A stretch of 64,000 nt of DNA from Apostichopus japonicus. Lineage: Eukaryota > Echinodermata > Holothuroidea > Aspidochirotida > Stichopodidae. How positions within the stretch are numbered: the first letter of the stretch is position 1; every line of letters starts with the position of its first letter. The position numbers were made by a program, and so were the translations under genes. The stretch is taken from contig NC_092579.1 of the NCBI RefSeq assembly GCF_037975245.1, positions 31,014,666 through 31,078,665 of the forward strand, in the 5' to 3' direction. A model generated the notes under the pieces. It did not search any database. It saw only the letters and a list, made by a program, of their open reading frames with translations, and was not told the DNA's origin. Below are positions 35,101-46,619 of the stretch, piece by piece.

Positions 35101-36064
35101 CTCTCATTGGTGATGATCAACTTGAGCTTTGTTTCCAACATTCATTTCTTTCAAAAGTCCAATAAAAATATAGCACAAATGTATTTGAAAAATGAATGAC
35201 AGGGGAGGGGGGAGGAGGGGGGAGGAGGGGTGTTCTTGCCATTTCAGTAAAGTTAAGTAGTGTCTGTAAAATTCTTAGTTTAAAGTGCAAGTCAATAGAT
35301 TTGCTATCAATTGATTCACTGAATTTGTCTATCAAGCTCTGAAATATAATCAATTTATAGACAAAACAACCAAGTCCTAGATAACATGTTAATTGGCAAA
35401 CTAAGGTCATTTCTAAAATGAAATTGATGTAACTTAGATATGTGACAATAAAATGAATTGAAAATTGGTATTAAAGAGCCTCACTAACTGCAGTCTAACA
35501 TGAAATAATGGGGGGAAGGGGAAAGAGCTTATCAACCATCAATTTCACAACATTTTGAAATATTCTTAAAAGAGATATTACCATCAGCAACAAAATGAGT
35601 AACCACCTAAACTATCAATTTATCATGCTGTGGATGATGGCACTAGATTATTGAAATTTATTAAGTACTTCTTGCCTTTGTTTCAGCCTTTCTGTCTTTG
35701 TGACATCTCTCTCCTCCTCATCATAAGAGTGTTTATCTGAAACATACTATAGGCAACAGCATAGTTAGTAGCAGAGGTGATAGAGCCAATGTCTTTCATT
35801 TCTTTTTCTTTAATGTATTTAGCAATTACAAGATGCACTGACAATATTTCATTTCTAGTTTAAACTTACCTTTCAAAGAATATTAAATTCCATCAAGGGG
35901 GGGGGGGGGGGGAGTTGTTTAAAGTGATAAAATGATTAAAATGAAAATCAACAATCCAACAGTAATTTCAAGGAATTAAACCAATTCTAACCTCGATTGT
36001 CAAAATGTTTCCCTGGTTCTTCATCAAATTGAAGATGATGTTTCCCGGTAGATTCTTGCAAATC
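29147..36064 (-). CDS. series of small exons downstream of the SET-domain exon
   Basis: Minus-strand segments with good splice signals: 36064-35992 (DLQESTGKHHLQFDEEPGKH then FDNR, out phase 1), 35736-35669 (DKHSYDEEERDVTKTERLKQ, in phase 1), 35040-35002 (39 nt, AKMRHSLKKKPMK or QNEAFTEEETNE depending on phase), 32779-32720 (60 nt, DSAKSVHGHLDDSERVVTLE), 31914-31807 (SPQQLDKYIRKVGKAVSEYT then LDRLYKFLQG) and 29202-29147 (56 nt). The SET exon ends in phase 0 and the first segment begins in phase 0, so they may continue it. The step from 32720 to 31914 does not match in phase, so one exon is missing or two transcripts are mixed. The products are charged linkers without a recognisable fold. Confidence 0.4.
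29205..30454. other. intronic or intergenic, nothing recognised
   Basis: No exon or repeat structure that I can support; a poly-G run stands near 29560. Confidence 0.4.
30463..30704 (+). mobile_element. tRNA-derived SINE with TSD
   Basis: The head resembles a tRNA: pol III box A TAGCTCAGTGG at 30472-30482 and box B GGTTTGAGTC at 30516-30525, 44 bp apart. The body (30600-30690) has three small stem-loops (GACTTCGGTC; GGCTTTGTGAAGCC; CCTGCTTGCAGCAGG). The 3' end is a TACA repeat. The 8-bp direct repeat acatctga stands on both sides (30455-30462 and 30705-30712), so the copy appears complete. Such an element is transcribed by RNA polymerase III and mobilised by a LINE. Confidence 0.75.
30713..31800. 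other. no gene recognised
   Basis: Open frames of 140 and 66 codons (30591-31013, 31007-31207, plus) show no family signal; the first one runs through the SINE. Confidence 0.4.
32890..34970 (-). mobile_element. degenerate CR1-group LINE (endonuclease C-terminus to RT)
   Basis: The order on the minus strand is: GDYNIVILK and NGFYPVLINKPT of the endonuclease (about 34930-34800); the linker region YTRYLNRLTNVLRIPKNLYF and NELSILVNIGPSLANHVPST (34403-34065); RT blocks EVTPIHKNGDKDILVNYHRI and LLERLMFNCIHNFL..QYGF (33911-33666); and the post-catalytic region DNAKFLGITIDANLTWQINH (33278-33045), then LPHLSYCSTIW. Many stops and frameshifts. No tail is seen, so the 3' end is also eroded. It lies in an intron of the SET-associated exon series. 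Confidence 0.8.
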
Positions 36065-36419
36065 CTAGAAGAAAGTAGAAAGAAGACGTTTAAAATTATT
36101 TTCCTTTCTAACCGCACCTTCCTATTTTGAATTTTTTACCTAAAGTATTTCCTGCGAAGAAAATGAGTGGGTTTTGTTAAATCAGCCAATTTACATCCAC
36201 TTGGTCATTGTTTTGGTGACCAGTTAGTGCACACAACTGGATAACATGGTAAGTTAAGAAGAATGGAAGAAGCGATGTTCAGTTGTCATATGTAGATATA
36301 TAGAGGAGACCAAAGACAATGAAACAAGTTTCAATTGTACTTTATCAGGCAGCATTTCTCTCTCTTGAATTTGAATACTCTATGGAGGATATTGTTTCAG
36401 TGGCAGTAGTGATTACTTG

Positions 36420-38129
36420 CAGTGGCGGAGAAACAAGGGGGGTTTTAACCCTCCCACTTTTTGAAGAGGGGGGGTTGGCCCACACAATCAACCCCCCCCT
36501 AGTTTTTGCCAGTAATGTTCTGTTATAGCCTATGTTATGTGCTCCAAATGGCATAATAAATCAAATTATTAAATTTGAAATTGTTAAAGTCATTTCAACC
36601 TTTTACCTGGTAGGCTACATCAACAATTAACGACCGATAACCAAGTTAGAATTGACCCACACATTATTTCTAGCCCCTTTCCCCCACCTTGTGCATTGGA
36701 ACTTGTAGCTCATAGCGCTATAAACTTCACCCCACAACAGACATACACAAAATAATGTTTTGTTGCTGTTGAATAGCTTTGGAACTGTATACACTTGCCA
36801 ACTTCAACGAGATGAAGGAAGGAAAAGAAAAAGAAGAAAGAGAGAAAAGGAGAAAAGGATGGAGTAGAAAGTACGGCAAGAAAACGGGAAGAGAAAGAGG
36901 AACAGGGACAAAATTATTCGAATTTGTAAAGCAAACAGCAGATATCACATCATATCATTGAGCATGAAAATGGCGTTCCACGATAAACAGCCTCCAAACC
37001 ATGGGCGCAGATCCTTTTATCCACAGTTGTTAAATATAGGACGGAAATCGCATTTGCGGCAGTCTATATTTGTTTTCTGGGAGAGGATCCCAGACCCATC
37101 GTATATACAAAAGTCTACTTGGATTATTTGTCCCCTGATTTTCTTTCTGCAGATGCCCATGTATTTCTTTAAACTAAATTTCTAAGCCATGAGATCTAAA
37201 ACTTAAGGAGGTTTAGGAGCATCTTTAGGTCTGGGAAGTGTTATTTCTGGCGATCTGGGAGGTATATTTGCCCAATAAAATCGTACGCTACGCGCAAACC
37301 CATGGTCGCGCTCCGCTTAGATAGTGTCATAGAACAGACATGCGTCCCCACCATTATTCAAGACTGATCTGCGCCCATGCTCAAAACTGTTGATGTGTGT
37401 AGTGTTCGGTTTCTAAAATATCTGGTATAATCCTTCAACGAAATTTAATTTTTTAGAAGCCGTCTGAATTTTCGAAAATTCCCTAAACAACATCATACTT
37501 CATCATACTCGTGCAATTTTGACCCGTCTGTTAGGGTTTGAAGGAGGTTTTTCTATATCGGTTGTCCATAGATGATATTTTGTGCAACATTATGGGTATG
37601 TTTTGAAGTGAATTTATTCACAAGAATTGTGAATTTTCAAATTCTGAACAGTGGGGCTGACGGATATTGTGGGCCGCAATGAAGAATCACCTACAAAATC
37701 AATGATCCACAGGATATGTGATGAAGTCGAACATGATGTGTGACTGGTGACGAAGTTATAGATGAGAAAAATTAGTATTTGGAAAAAACTTGGTTCTCAG
37801 GCAACAGTTTCCGGTGATCTGGTGGTACCAAAACCACAAATTTGCTTGTACGCTGCGCGCCAACCAATGGTGGCGCTCCGCTGAGATAGTAATACGCGCC
37901 CCCCCCCCCGGTTAGAAAATCCTGCATACGCCACTGGTTAAATGCAGCTTTCCAAGGCCTGGGCAGTGCCATTTACTGCAATCTGGGAGGCAATATTTGC
38001 CAAAAATTCTTGTGCACTTCGCACCAACTTATGGTGGTGCTCCACTTAGATAGTGAGCCAGCAGTTATGACTTTTTATTTCATCAATGGCCTGCAACCCC
38101 CCACTTCTGACAAGAAATCTCCGCCACTG
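36420..38129. mobile_element. hAT-type non-autonomous element with perfect 8-bp TSD
   Basis: The left end CAGTGGCGGAGAAACAAGGG is matched at the right by CAGTGGCGGAGATTTCTTGT read on the minus strand. Both are flanked by attacttg (36412-36419 and 38130-38137), an identical 8-bp duplication as hAT transposases make. The 1.7-kb interior has no transposase. It includes diverged repeats of a module with GGTGGCGCTCCGCTGAGATA near 37300, 37870 and 38040, and another internal CAGTGGCGTATGCAGG end (37932, minus), which hints at nesting. Confidence 0.8.
37190..38065. repeat. three diverged copies of a ~150-bp module inside the hAT-type element
   Basis: Copies near 37200-37340, 37790-37895 and 37930-38060 share gatctgggaggcaatatttg and ccaatggtggcgctccgctt agatagt. 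Copies differ by about a fifth of the bases by eye. Confidence 0.5.
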
Positions 38130-38137
38130 ATTACTTG

Positions 38138-38820
38138 CCCAATGAGACATACCAATTGTTCAATATGCTGTGCAGCAAAGAAAAATAATCAACATATACC
38201 GTTTTCATCCGATTGAGTAATTCCTTGTTGACTATCATATTTTCCACTGCCATTCAAAAAGTGTTTTAAACTTATCTTTTATATTAGAAATGTGTTTTGT
38301 GCCAGCAATGTTTTTGTCACCAAGTCTACACAGTTCAGTTACAACATACCACTCTGTTCCCTACATAATGTGGAAACAGTTGCAATATCCATTCAATATT
38401 TTGTATTGCTGATATGAACTTTTACAAGTTAAAATCAATAGGTTGAACCACATATTTAGTTTACTAACAACACAAATTAAGTTGGGCCGAATTTTCAATT
38501 AAATTTTAGTTATAATGGCATAACATTGCTGTAGAAATCATTTATATGAATAAAGATTCATGTTGTTTGGATAAATTCATGCCCGGCCTATTGGGATGAA
38601 TGTCCAAGATGTTTGTAATGGACAGATCCTAGGCCAATTATTCAGTGAAAGATCTCCTTTGTATACTGGGTTTATACTTGTGGCAAATATGGGAGATACA
38701 ATATGCTTGTGGAACGATATTAAAGACGTCCTGACCAGACTTTATCTTAAACATAATGTTTCTCCATACCCAATTAATTTTAACAAACCAGTAATTTTTT
38801 ACTGATGCCAATTTTTCTCT
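38138..38820. other. no gene recognised
   Basis: AT-rich stretch between the hAT-type element and the SET exon. Confidence 0.4.
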
Positions 38821-38823
38821 TAC

Positions 38824-39013
38824 CTTCTTTCTCCACAGTAATTTTGTTTGCCCATAGTCGTATCAGAGTTCTTGACCATGTTTTATGTCTTTTAAGGCAA
38901 AGAAACATAGACATAGACCTTCAAATATGTTTTTCTTCATAACAGAATTGGCATCCCTGCCAATCCCATCATTTACCATCTTTGCAACACAGGCTGTGTC
39001 TGTAGCATCAATA
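38824..39013 (-). pseudogene. SET-domain C-terminal exon (KMT5A-like type), one nonsense codon
   Basis: After an acceptor (TTGCCCTCAG) the minus strand reads IDATDTACVAKMVNDGIGRD then ANSVMKK, LCLCFFALKDIKHGQEL, a TGA (38865-38863), YDYGQTKLLWRKK and the donor GTAAGA. This matches the second half of small SET lysine methyltransferases, which runs IDAT...LVND....N..MK....LCLFALKDI..GEEL.YDYG...WR. The TGA stands where such proteins have arginine (a CGA to TGA change would explain it). The Asn-His pair of active SET enzymes appears here as V-N-D, as is common in the expanded KMT5A-like families of invertebrates. The N-terminal half was not found. Confidence 0.65.
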
Positions 39014-41659
39014 CTGAGGGCAACAAATTGAAAGTTTAAGTGGATTATAAAACAATTCAGAATGACTATGAAACCTAAGGAGCAGGACTGAACAACTGTA
39101 AAAGATGACACACTGTATAGAGAGCTGCATAGACAGATCACCCATTGTATATGATAGTATATGATACCAGCCAAAATGAATTTTTGACAGGTAAAATACG
39201 GAAATGAATGCAACATTCAGGATGAATTTGCATTAAATTCTTATGTTTTGTTTTAATTGTACATTTTGATGTACATTTGAAGTTGTCTCTTTTCACACAT
39301 AAAGTGAAACTGAAGCAACAAGTATGATTTCTAACTAGCCAGTCATTCATTCCAAGGTGTGAACAATAGATTGTGAAAAAAAAACCACTTTGTTGTCAGT
39401 GCAAAACTCTGACATCAAAGCCGGTTTGCCTCAAGTCCACTTCCGGTGTAAAATCAGTGCTATCTCATTGAAAGTGGTTAGAATTGAGTGAAACTTTAGT
39501 CAGGGTGCTTAGATTTTGTTTCTTCTTAAAAGTTTGTTTGCATGAAACCACCAAGGAAATTGGAAATACACTAATTCCTACTGAAGTGAATATCGCTGAA
39601 TAGCATTAATTTCATTATGAAATATTAAACTAATGTGGTTCATAGACTTGTTATTTCAAAGCGAGAGCAACAATGCTGTGGGATACCAATACCTTGCAAA
39701 TCATGTCCTAAAGCATGTGCCCTATCTCAAAATAATATGATTGTCTGTATGACTAAATGTATTTGAGTTTGATTGCAGAGTTCTGCATCTAGCATAATTT
39801 GAATAGGGTTAACAGATTGCAATTCAATTTGTTGACAATAGTTAAAAACTGCTGAACTGCCAAAACATGCACATAGCTTAGAAGCATATTACCGTAGCTA
39901 AAGTGTACATTATTTCCGGCTGAGGTAAGTCACATTTAATAACCTATTAACCATTGATATTGGTTGATTTTATTCAGTGGACACATGATTGTTTATGTTA
40001 TTCTCTGTGTCTTTAATTATGCTGATAGCTTTTATGATTCTTTGTGTAGTATAAAAGTTAACACCAATTCACACATCTCTCAAATTCAATGATTTACTTA
40101 AAAATGGAAAACTTCCAAATGACTCAATATCAATACTTCTTAAATTCCCTACTGCCCACCCCAGTCCTTGCTCATCCCAGTCCCCCCCCCCCCCCTCCAC
40201 CTCAATATAATAGGCTAATATCCACTTCCAGATCCCAACATCCAGAGTTGTACACAAGTCTATGCAAATTGTACTTTTTTTGCAACATGTGGATAGGATG
40301 GCTTCTGCTATTTGACTGAGTTTAGTGTTAAAAACAAACTGTGGTTGGCATATGGTGCCAGCACTCCCTTGTCCCTACCTTATAAACACCCATACCTCTC
40401 TCCCCAGTCCTCCCCTCTTCCCAATTTATTATTCTTAGCTCCACGATCCACTTTCAGGTAACTACATATAAAAAAGCTTGGCTATGCAAATTATTATTTT
40501 TAAACATTTAGGCTAGATTTATGCACTTAGTGTGGGTTAGGCAACCATCTCATTAAAAGATGCCATCTGTCAAATTTTTTGTGCCAGCCATTCCCTACCT
40601 CTAGAAAACAATTCCTCCCCCTCTTCCACATTCAAAAAACCTTAAATATTGCCCCATCCCCATCACCAAAGTTAATTTCACTGTTAGTCTAACTATGTAA
40701 AATGGTTGAAGCTGGTACAAATATGACTACACTAAAAGATATGATTTGATTGTTGCTTTTTATTTGTCAACAATTTGCAATCAAGAAAAATAAGTAAGAT
40801 TAGTTTGTTAATTTAGAGAATAAGTAAAAGAAATATATATCTAGTCAGCTAGCAATGAACTATGTATGCTGGTTCACAAGCCCATTAGCGTGCATTGACC
40901 AATAAACCAGTAAGTTGGGGAGCATTTTTGCTGAGACATTGCAAATGCAAGTTCAAGACCCCTCACCCCAGAATATATATATATATATATATATATATTT
41001 GTCTATGCTATTTGTGAGGAGCTGGACTTGATGTTTCATGTGATACAGTATTGTGCATATGGCAAGTAGTGACCAAAACATGACCTTCCTTTGGCAATAT
41101 GGGCCCTCTTGTCTTATCTGGTGCTGTGTTGTAGTGGGATCTAAGTTCTGTGGTTAGTGCTTCTCTAGGCTGTTAAACAGAAAAGAAAAATCAACTCTTT
41201 AGACCAGTTGCACAGATTACATGATCATGTGATGTCAGGAATGCATTAGATATATTATTTTCTAAGGCCGTTAATATAGATATTTGAGTGATAAAGTGAA
41301 TGCATTAGATATTTTATTTCTAGGGTGTAAGCCATTAATATGATATTTGAGTGATAAGGTGAATGTATTATGAATAATTTCAATTTACCTGAAAATTTCT
41401 GCTATGTGAAAACTATGTTGATGCATGTTCTATCTCAGAGACAGCTATTTCAAGCTTGTTGGAATTTAATGAATCTATCTGCTGAGGTCAACATCATCAC
41501 AGCAATGAATTGAAAATGTCCTTCTTTTCCTTTGATGTACAAACCTGCAGTGCTCACATGGTAAATGACATTCTTACAGAAACATTTCAAATCAACAAAA
41601 ATCTCTATTTCTCTCACCAACCAACTCCTCTGAAATTATCAATTTAATAATGCAATTGA
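39014..41659. other. no gene recognised
   Basis: Contains poly-C at 40183, an (AT)n microsatellite at 40974-41000 and two 60-bp imperfect direct repeats (gaatgcattagatatnttatttcta) at about 41240 and 41300. Confidence 0.4.
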
Positions 41660-43150
41660 AAAAAGGCTCGTGGTCTTGATAATATTTCTGTTCAGTTTCT
41701 CCAAGAAAATCGTTTTATTATAGCTGCCCCTCTTACATATATTTTTAATTTATCAATTTCTACAGGTGTTGTTCCAACTCGTACTAAAGAAGCTAAAGTT
41801 ACTCCAATTTTCAAAAGTGGTGATAAGCTATCTATTAACAATTACAGGCCCATCTCAGTTCTTTCATCTTTATCTAAACTCTTAGAACGTATAATATATA
41901 ACCGTACTGTACATTTTTTAGACAAGAACAACATTATTACTGATAGACAATTTGGATTTCGTAAGGGGCGTTCTACAGATATGGCAGCTTTGGATGTTTC
42001 TCAATATATCATTAACGGCTTTAACAATAAGGAATATTCTTTGGGTGTATTTTTAGATTTATCTAAAGCCTTTGATACTGTCAATCATGGAATTCTCTTC
42101 AACAAATTGTATCATTATGGTATAAGAGGGGTTGCATTCAACTGGTTTGTTAATTATCTATCCGGCAGACGCCAATGTGTTCATATTGATAATCATTATT
42201 CTAATTTCAGTAAAATTACATGCGGAGTACCACAAGGGTCAATTTTAGGTCCACTGCTTTTCTCCTTGTATATAAATGATATTATAAATTGTTCAAACAC
42301 CTTGTATTTTACACTTTTCGCAGATGACACCAGTATACTGTATAAACACAAAGATATAAATCATGCTGCATCTACTATAAATTTTGAATTAGCTAAAGTC
42401 TCTACTTGGTGTCAAGTAAATATATTATCTTTGAATATTAACAAAACCCACTTTATGATTTTTCACCCAAACCACAAAAAAATCAAGAACATAGATATAT
42501 GTATTGGCAACTCACAGTTAAAGCGTGTTGAGGTTATAAAATTCCTAGGTTTATTTATTGATCCTGCTCTAAAGTGGTCTTCCCACATCTCCAAGATTAA
42601 AACTACCATCTCAAAAACTGTTGGAGTCCTTTATAAAATCAAAGACTTTGTTCCAATGTATATTCTCAAGAACTTGTATAATACTTTCATACTACCTCAT
42701 CTTAATTATTGTAATATTGTTTGGGGTAATGCATATTCTACCTACCTAAAGCAATTGCTTTTATTACAAAAGAAGGCTGTCCGTGTTATTACACAGTCTG
42801 ATTTCTTAGCACATACCCCACCACTATTCAGCTCACTGAACTTACTAGATATTTTTGATTTACATAGATACCATTGTGCAGTTTTTATTTTTAAGTCTAT
42901 TAATAATAAATTACCAGTCAATTTTAATAATTACTTTAATTTCAATTATAATATACATAACTACCACACCAGATCCTCTGGAAATTTATTTTCATTGCCC
43001 ATAAATACCGATGTCTTTAAACGTTCCATCGTCTGTTATGGTGTTAATTTCTGGAATAGCCTAAGTCATACCTTAAGAAATATTAAGTACCTTAATTCAT
43101 TTTCATTCAAGTTGAAAAATCATCTTTTATCCAAGTATCAACATCTTTAG
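41660..43150 (+). CDS. LINE reverse transcriptase (RNA-directed DNA polymerase), open
   Basis: About 497 codons without a stop. Motifs in order: ARGLDNISVQFL (linker), EAKVTPIFKSGD, NNYRPISVLSSLSKLLERII (RT1/2), QFGFRKGRSTDMA, LGVFLDLSKAFDTVNHGIL (catalytic Asp), CGVPQGSILGPLLFSLYIND, LFADDTSILY (catalytic FADD) and VIKFLGLFIDPALKWSSHI. The C-terminal region ends NSLSHTLRNIKYLNSFSFKL. All catalytic aspartates are present, so the RT looks recently functional. The endonuclease and ORF1 are missing because of 5' truncation, so this copy cannot move by itself. The element supplies no start codon here. Confidence 0.85.
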   Translation, partial: KKARGLDNISVQFLQENRFIIAAPLTYIFNLSISTGVVPTRTKEAKVTPIFKSGDKLSINNYRPISVLSSLSKLLERIIYNRTVHFLDKNNIITDRQFGFRKGRSTDMAALDVSQYIINGFNNKEYSLGVFLDLSKAFDTVNHGILFNKLYHYGIRGVAFNWFVNYLSGRRQCVHIDNHYSNFSKITCGVPQGSILGPLLFSLYINDIINCSNTLYFTLFADDTSILYKHKDINHAASTINFELAKVSTWCQVNILSLNINKTHFMIFHPNHKKIKNIDICIGNSQLKRVEVIKFLGLFIDPALKWSSHISKIKTTISKTVGVLYKIKDFVPMYILKNLYNTFILPHLNYCNIVWGNAYSTYLKQLLLLQKKAVRVITQSDFLAHTPPLFSSLNLLDIFDLHRYHCAVFIFKSINNKLPVNFNNYFNFNYNIHNYHTRSSGNLFSLPINTDVFKRSIVCYGVNFWNSLSHTLRNIKYLNSFSFKLKNHLLSKYQHL

Positions 43151-43304
43151 ATCTACATTTGTCTCTGACTTTAAGTATTTCCCACATTATCAAAATGCCT
43201 TTTTTGTTTATTTTAGGGGTGGGGGGGATGGGGGGAAATAGGTCTTCTTTGTAAGGGGCTTTATTATCATGCCCATATACTTTATACTTGTTACCTTTAT
43301 TCTT

Positions 43305-43347
43305 GGTGGGCTTCTTGTACAAGCTACGGCTTCCAAGCCCTTCCACC
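43305..43347 (+). ncRNA. 3' UTR stem-loop of the CR1-group LINE
   Basis: GGTGGGCTT pairs with AAGCCC..CCACC across a loop holding the palindrome CTTGTACAAG. Its position between the RT stop and the tail matches the 3' hairpin seen in the other LINE ends of this window. Confidence 0.45.
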
Positions 43348-43797
43348 ATTTTCTCTCCGTAATTTCCATTATTTTTCTTTTATTTGAATTACTACCTCTT
43401 ATTTTCTTTGCATGGTATTGTCTTCACAGTCCTATTATTATATAAACATTGTGAGAAAATGGAAAATAAATGAAATAAATAAATGAAAAATCTCTAAAAG
43501 GAATGTAAAAGCTTTTGAAGAACATATTTGACAAGATGACATCACAGATCATCCACTGTGATATCTTTCCTTGAGTAGCTATAGGTGGGGCCCACAACAT
43601 ATTTCCTGCAGGAATGAAACAATGTTTTGCTATGGGGTTTTCAGCTGGTAATGTGGAACCAATTCTTCTTTACTGTTAGTCTCCCATAGTATTCCACCTG
43701 AACATACTTTTAAATATTCAGCAAGCTCACTAACAGAACATATTTCTATGGAATGTTCTCAACCATGAATGTTGCTTCACATCAAGTTCACCTTTAA

Positions 43798-45909
43798 AGG
43801 TAGAGTCTGTATAAGTCCCAAATTATTGCATGCTATAATTGCCAGAAGTTTTCAAAAAGTACTTTCCTGGAGGTCTTTACACTCCAAATTGTTCTCAGAC
43901 ATTCTAACTAAACACACACTATCACAGAATGTCCCAGTGAGGTAAATTCCCGGTGAAATGGTAATAAAAATAGTTTAAGAATTTGACCAAGTTGACCATA
44001 TTGAAAAATGTGGCATACTTGGAACCAATACAGAATACCCATCAGAGCAAAATACATGCAACCAACATGCCCAACACAGTAGTCCCAAACTGGCTCAAAA
44101 CTTTGTATGTAGGTTTTCAGTTTGCCTGCAGTAGGCTAGACAACTGAGAAGTAATTATAAGTTCATCAAGATTTAAACCGTTAAAGTTTACAACAAACTT
44201 TTGCAGACACTGTCCCTGCACCAACAAGTTAAGTATACTTCAGCATATTTCCAGTTAGAAACACATCATGCCACTGTGATCTGTCAAAGTCAAAACATAA
44301 TATCTTATTAGGAAAATTTGGTTTAACACATACTTCATGACTACGATCTCTTGCTCACTCTATCACAACTAAATGTAGGACATTCTTACATTATAATTCT
44401 ATATCGGTTAGTTCATGTGTGATCCAGAAGATCACATTTCATATGAATGCTATCGACAAGTACCAAACCAATGAGATTTGTTTTCATTAGGTCACTTATA
44501 ATAAGTTTGGTGGAGATCCCTTATATATAATCTGCATGATAAGATTGGACAGAAATCATAGAAAGTAAAGTACATACAGCAAAGTTGGAAATATAGTTCA
44601 CTTAACCTATTTTGCCAGACATTATCTCATTCAGGTGTTGTACAATATCAGCCATCTAAGCTAAGAAAGGTAAAGCTGATTATACCACGGCAGAAAAAAA
44701 GTAAAAACATTTTGACACCCATACTTATCTGTTAGAAAGGATGATATGACAAGAAGGTTCCCAGCATAAGGTTGTGTGAAGTGTTATACTTACATAGTGA
44801 ATCAACTTAACATTTCTAGTATGGACTTGTACATCAGAAAGTTAATTAACTCTTAATACAAGATTTTACATATTGCTATGGCCAGACGTGTAAGGGTCTT
44901 AGCATTGATTGCTATGTACATAACACATATAAGGCTGAAGTTCAATTTTCTCTCTTCGGTGACCAGACTTATTCATCTCTTTATTTACCTCAAGTGAATT
45001 AAGTTAATTGACCTCAATGAGAAGCAACATCTCCTACTCACCACTGCTACCTACATACCATGTTTCAAGTTCTAGCAATTTTTCTTCTTGAGATATTGTT
45101 CTTTCATGCAGTTTTTGGACTTTGACCTCTGTTGACTTCAAATCAACCTTTGACCTCCATGATAAACAATATGGATCATCTCCAATTGCAGTCCATACCT
45201 GCAAGTTTGATGTTCATGCATTTTTACTTCTTGGGATATCAATGATCATATGTTTACAAAGTCTCCAGAGTTTTAGCTTCTGTTTCATTTTGACCTCCAT
45301 AGAAAATGTAGCAATCATCAATTCACAAAGGGCTATCTAACAAGTTTGAAGATCAGGCAAAAGTACATCTTGAGATATTGTGTTTTGAAGTTTTCAGACT
45401 TCACCCTTCGTGGAGCTCAAATGACCTTTGTCCTCCATGAAAACAAGTCAAAGGGATCATCTTCTCACCAAGGTCTACCTATATTGAGGTTAAAGTTCAA
45501 GCACCTTTAACTAATTGTCTGCAAGCCAAAGTCACTCACACACATACATACAAATGCACATACACACAAACATACCCACATGCACATGTCAAGGTCATCA
45601 GATTAGAGGACACAATTACCAGCCCATGGACAATAGAGAAGGCATACATAAAGTCAATATCGTCAACACTTTCAGGAAAAAATAACAAACTATAGTTGTA
45701 AGAATGCTGATTTTCAAAATATGGTCACCTTTGGTAGAAATTCTTAACCTGTTATTACCACCCTGGAGGAATTTACCTCACTGTAACATCCTGTGCTTGC
45801 ATGTTCATTTGGAATGTCTGAGAACAAGTTGGAGAGTAAATATCTCCATGAAAGTAACTTCTAGCAATTATAGCATGCTATAATTTGGAGCTACATATAC
45901 AGACTGCTT
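43798..45909. mobile_element. TTAA-flanked element with ~230-bp terminal inverted repeats, copy 1
   Basis: The left end AGGTAGAGTCTGTATAAGTC (after TTAA, 43794-43797) is mirrored by the right end, read in reverse as AAGCAGTCTGTATATGTAGC (before TTAA, 45910-45913). The inverted similarity runs about 200-230 bp (TTATAGCATGCTATAATTGC..., CATGGAGGTATTTACTCTCC..., CCCAGTGAGGTAAATT...). A TTAA duplication points to a piggyBac- or Kolobok-like transposase acting in trans. The interior has no transposase and holds the GACCTCCATG repeats. Confidence 0.7.
45050..45510. repeat. three degenerate ~140-bp units with TGACCTCCATGA motifs
   Basis: cttcttgagatattgt-like blocks stand near 45087, 45227 and 45368, each followed by TTTGACCTCCATGA-like blocks (45158, 45291, 45432). 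It lies inside the TTAA element and is followed by an acacaca/acata-rich stretch at 45538-45580. Confidence 0.5.
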
Positions 45910-46619
45910 TTAAGCATTTTAATTAGTGCAAGGTCCATTTAACCAATGGTTGCAATTTGCCACAATTCCAAGGGTGGAATAATAGTACAAATCAAAGAAG
46001 GTTCAGAATAATAGCAGCATTTGAAACACCTGATAAGGAAAAAACTGGATTCTCTGTACTTAACTTCTTAATGAATTTTGATTCTCTGCGTCCAATGTAT
46101 TTGTATCATAATATAACCATTTAAATTCTTTTGTCTGGAGAAGAATAGCAAGAGAACTTACCCTTTTTATAAAATGCACCACATACATTGCTACTGTCTA
46201 TTGCTGATTTTGAAATTACTGTGTATGTGCCATCATTCATGTGGACCCAGCTGTTATCTTTCACTCTTTTGGCGCAAGAGTAGTGTCTACTGGTTGACAA
46301 AGTCCCTTCGTGAATCTATATGAAAAGAGTAATACTTTTAAATATATATATTTTTTTCTGGTGCATCCTTCAATTCTCGAACAAATTCCTCAACAAGCTT
46401 GGTAAGCTGTTGTTTGGTGTTACCCTAAAATAAAAAACGTTGAGAATCTTCTCAGTGTGTCCACAGCCTAGGCCTTATAAGCTTGTTTAAGATATCACCA
46501 CTGTTGGGGAGTATGATGGGGGGAGGGGGTTATACAAACAAAATTATATAGATAAGTATCATAACATTCATAAACAGGGGAAGTTCCATGGGTATTCAGA
46601 GGTTCAGTCCCCCACCCCC

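Larger units (their letters stand above)
41660..43490 (+). mobile_element. CR1-group LINE, 5'-truncated, with open RT and A/T-rich tail
   Basis: The copy keeps the RT and the 3' end. The 3' UTR (43151-43450) contains a stem-loop at 43305-43347 (GGTGGGCTT...AAGCCCTTCCACC). The end is an aaaataaatgaaataaataa-type tail near 43460-43490. Upstream of 41660 only weak coding similarity remains (SPTNSSEIINLIMQLKK, with a frame change), so the copy is truncated at about 41580. Confidence 0.8.

Noticed and set aside
36727-36961. Lysine-rich ORF (plus) and its mirror ORF (minus)
   Set aside because: Purine-rich low-complexity DNA inside the hAT-type element; no start context or homologue.
45050-45510. 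Nuclear-receptor response elements (AGGTCA direct repeats)
   Set aside because: The TGACCT motifs belong to a degenerate repeat unit inside a TTAA element; spacing is not constant.
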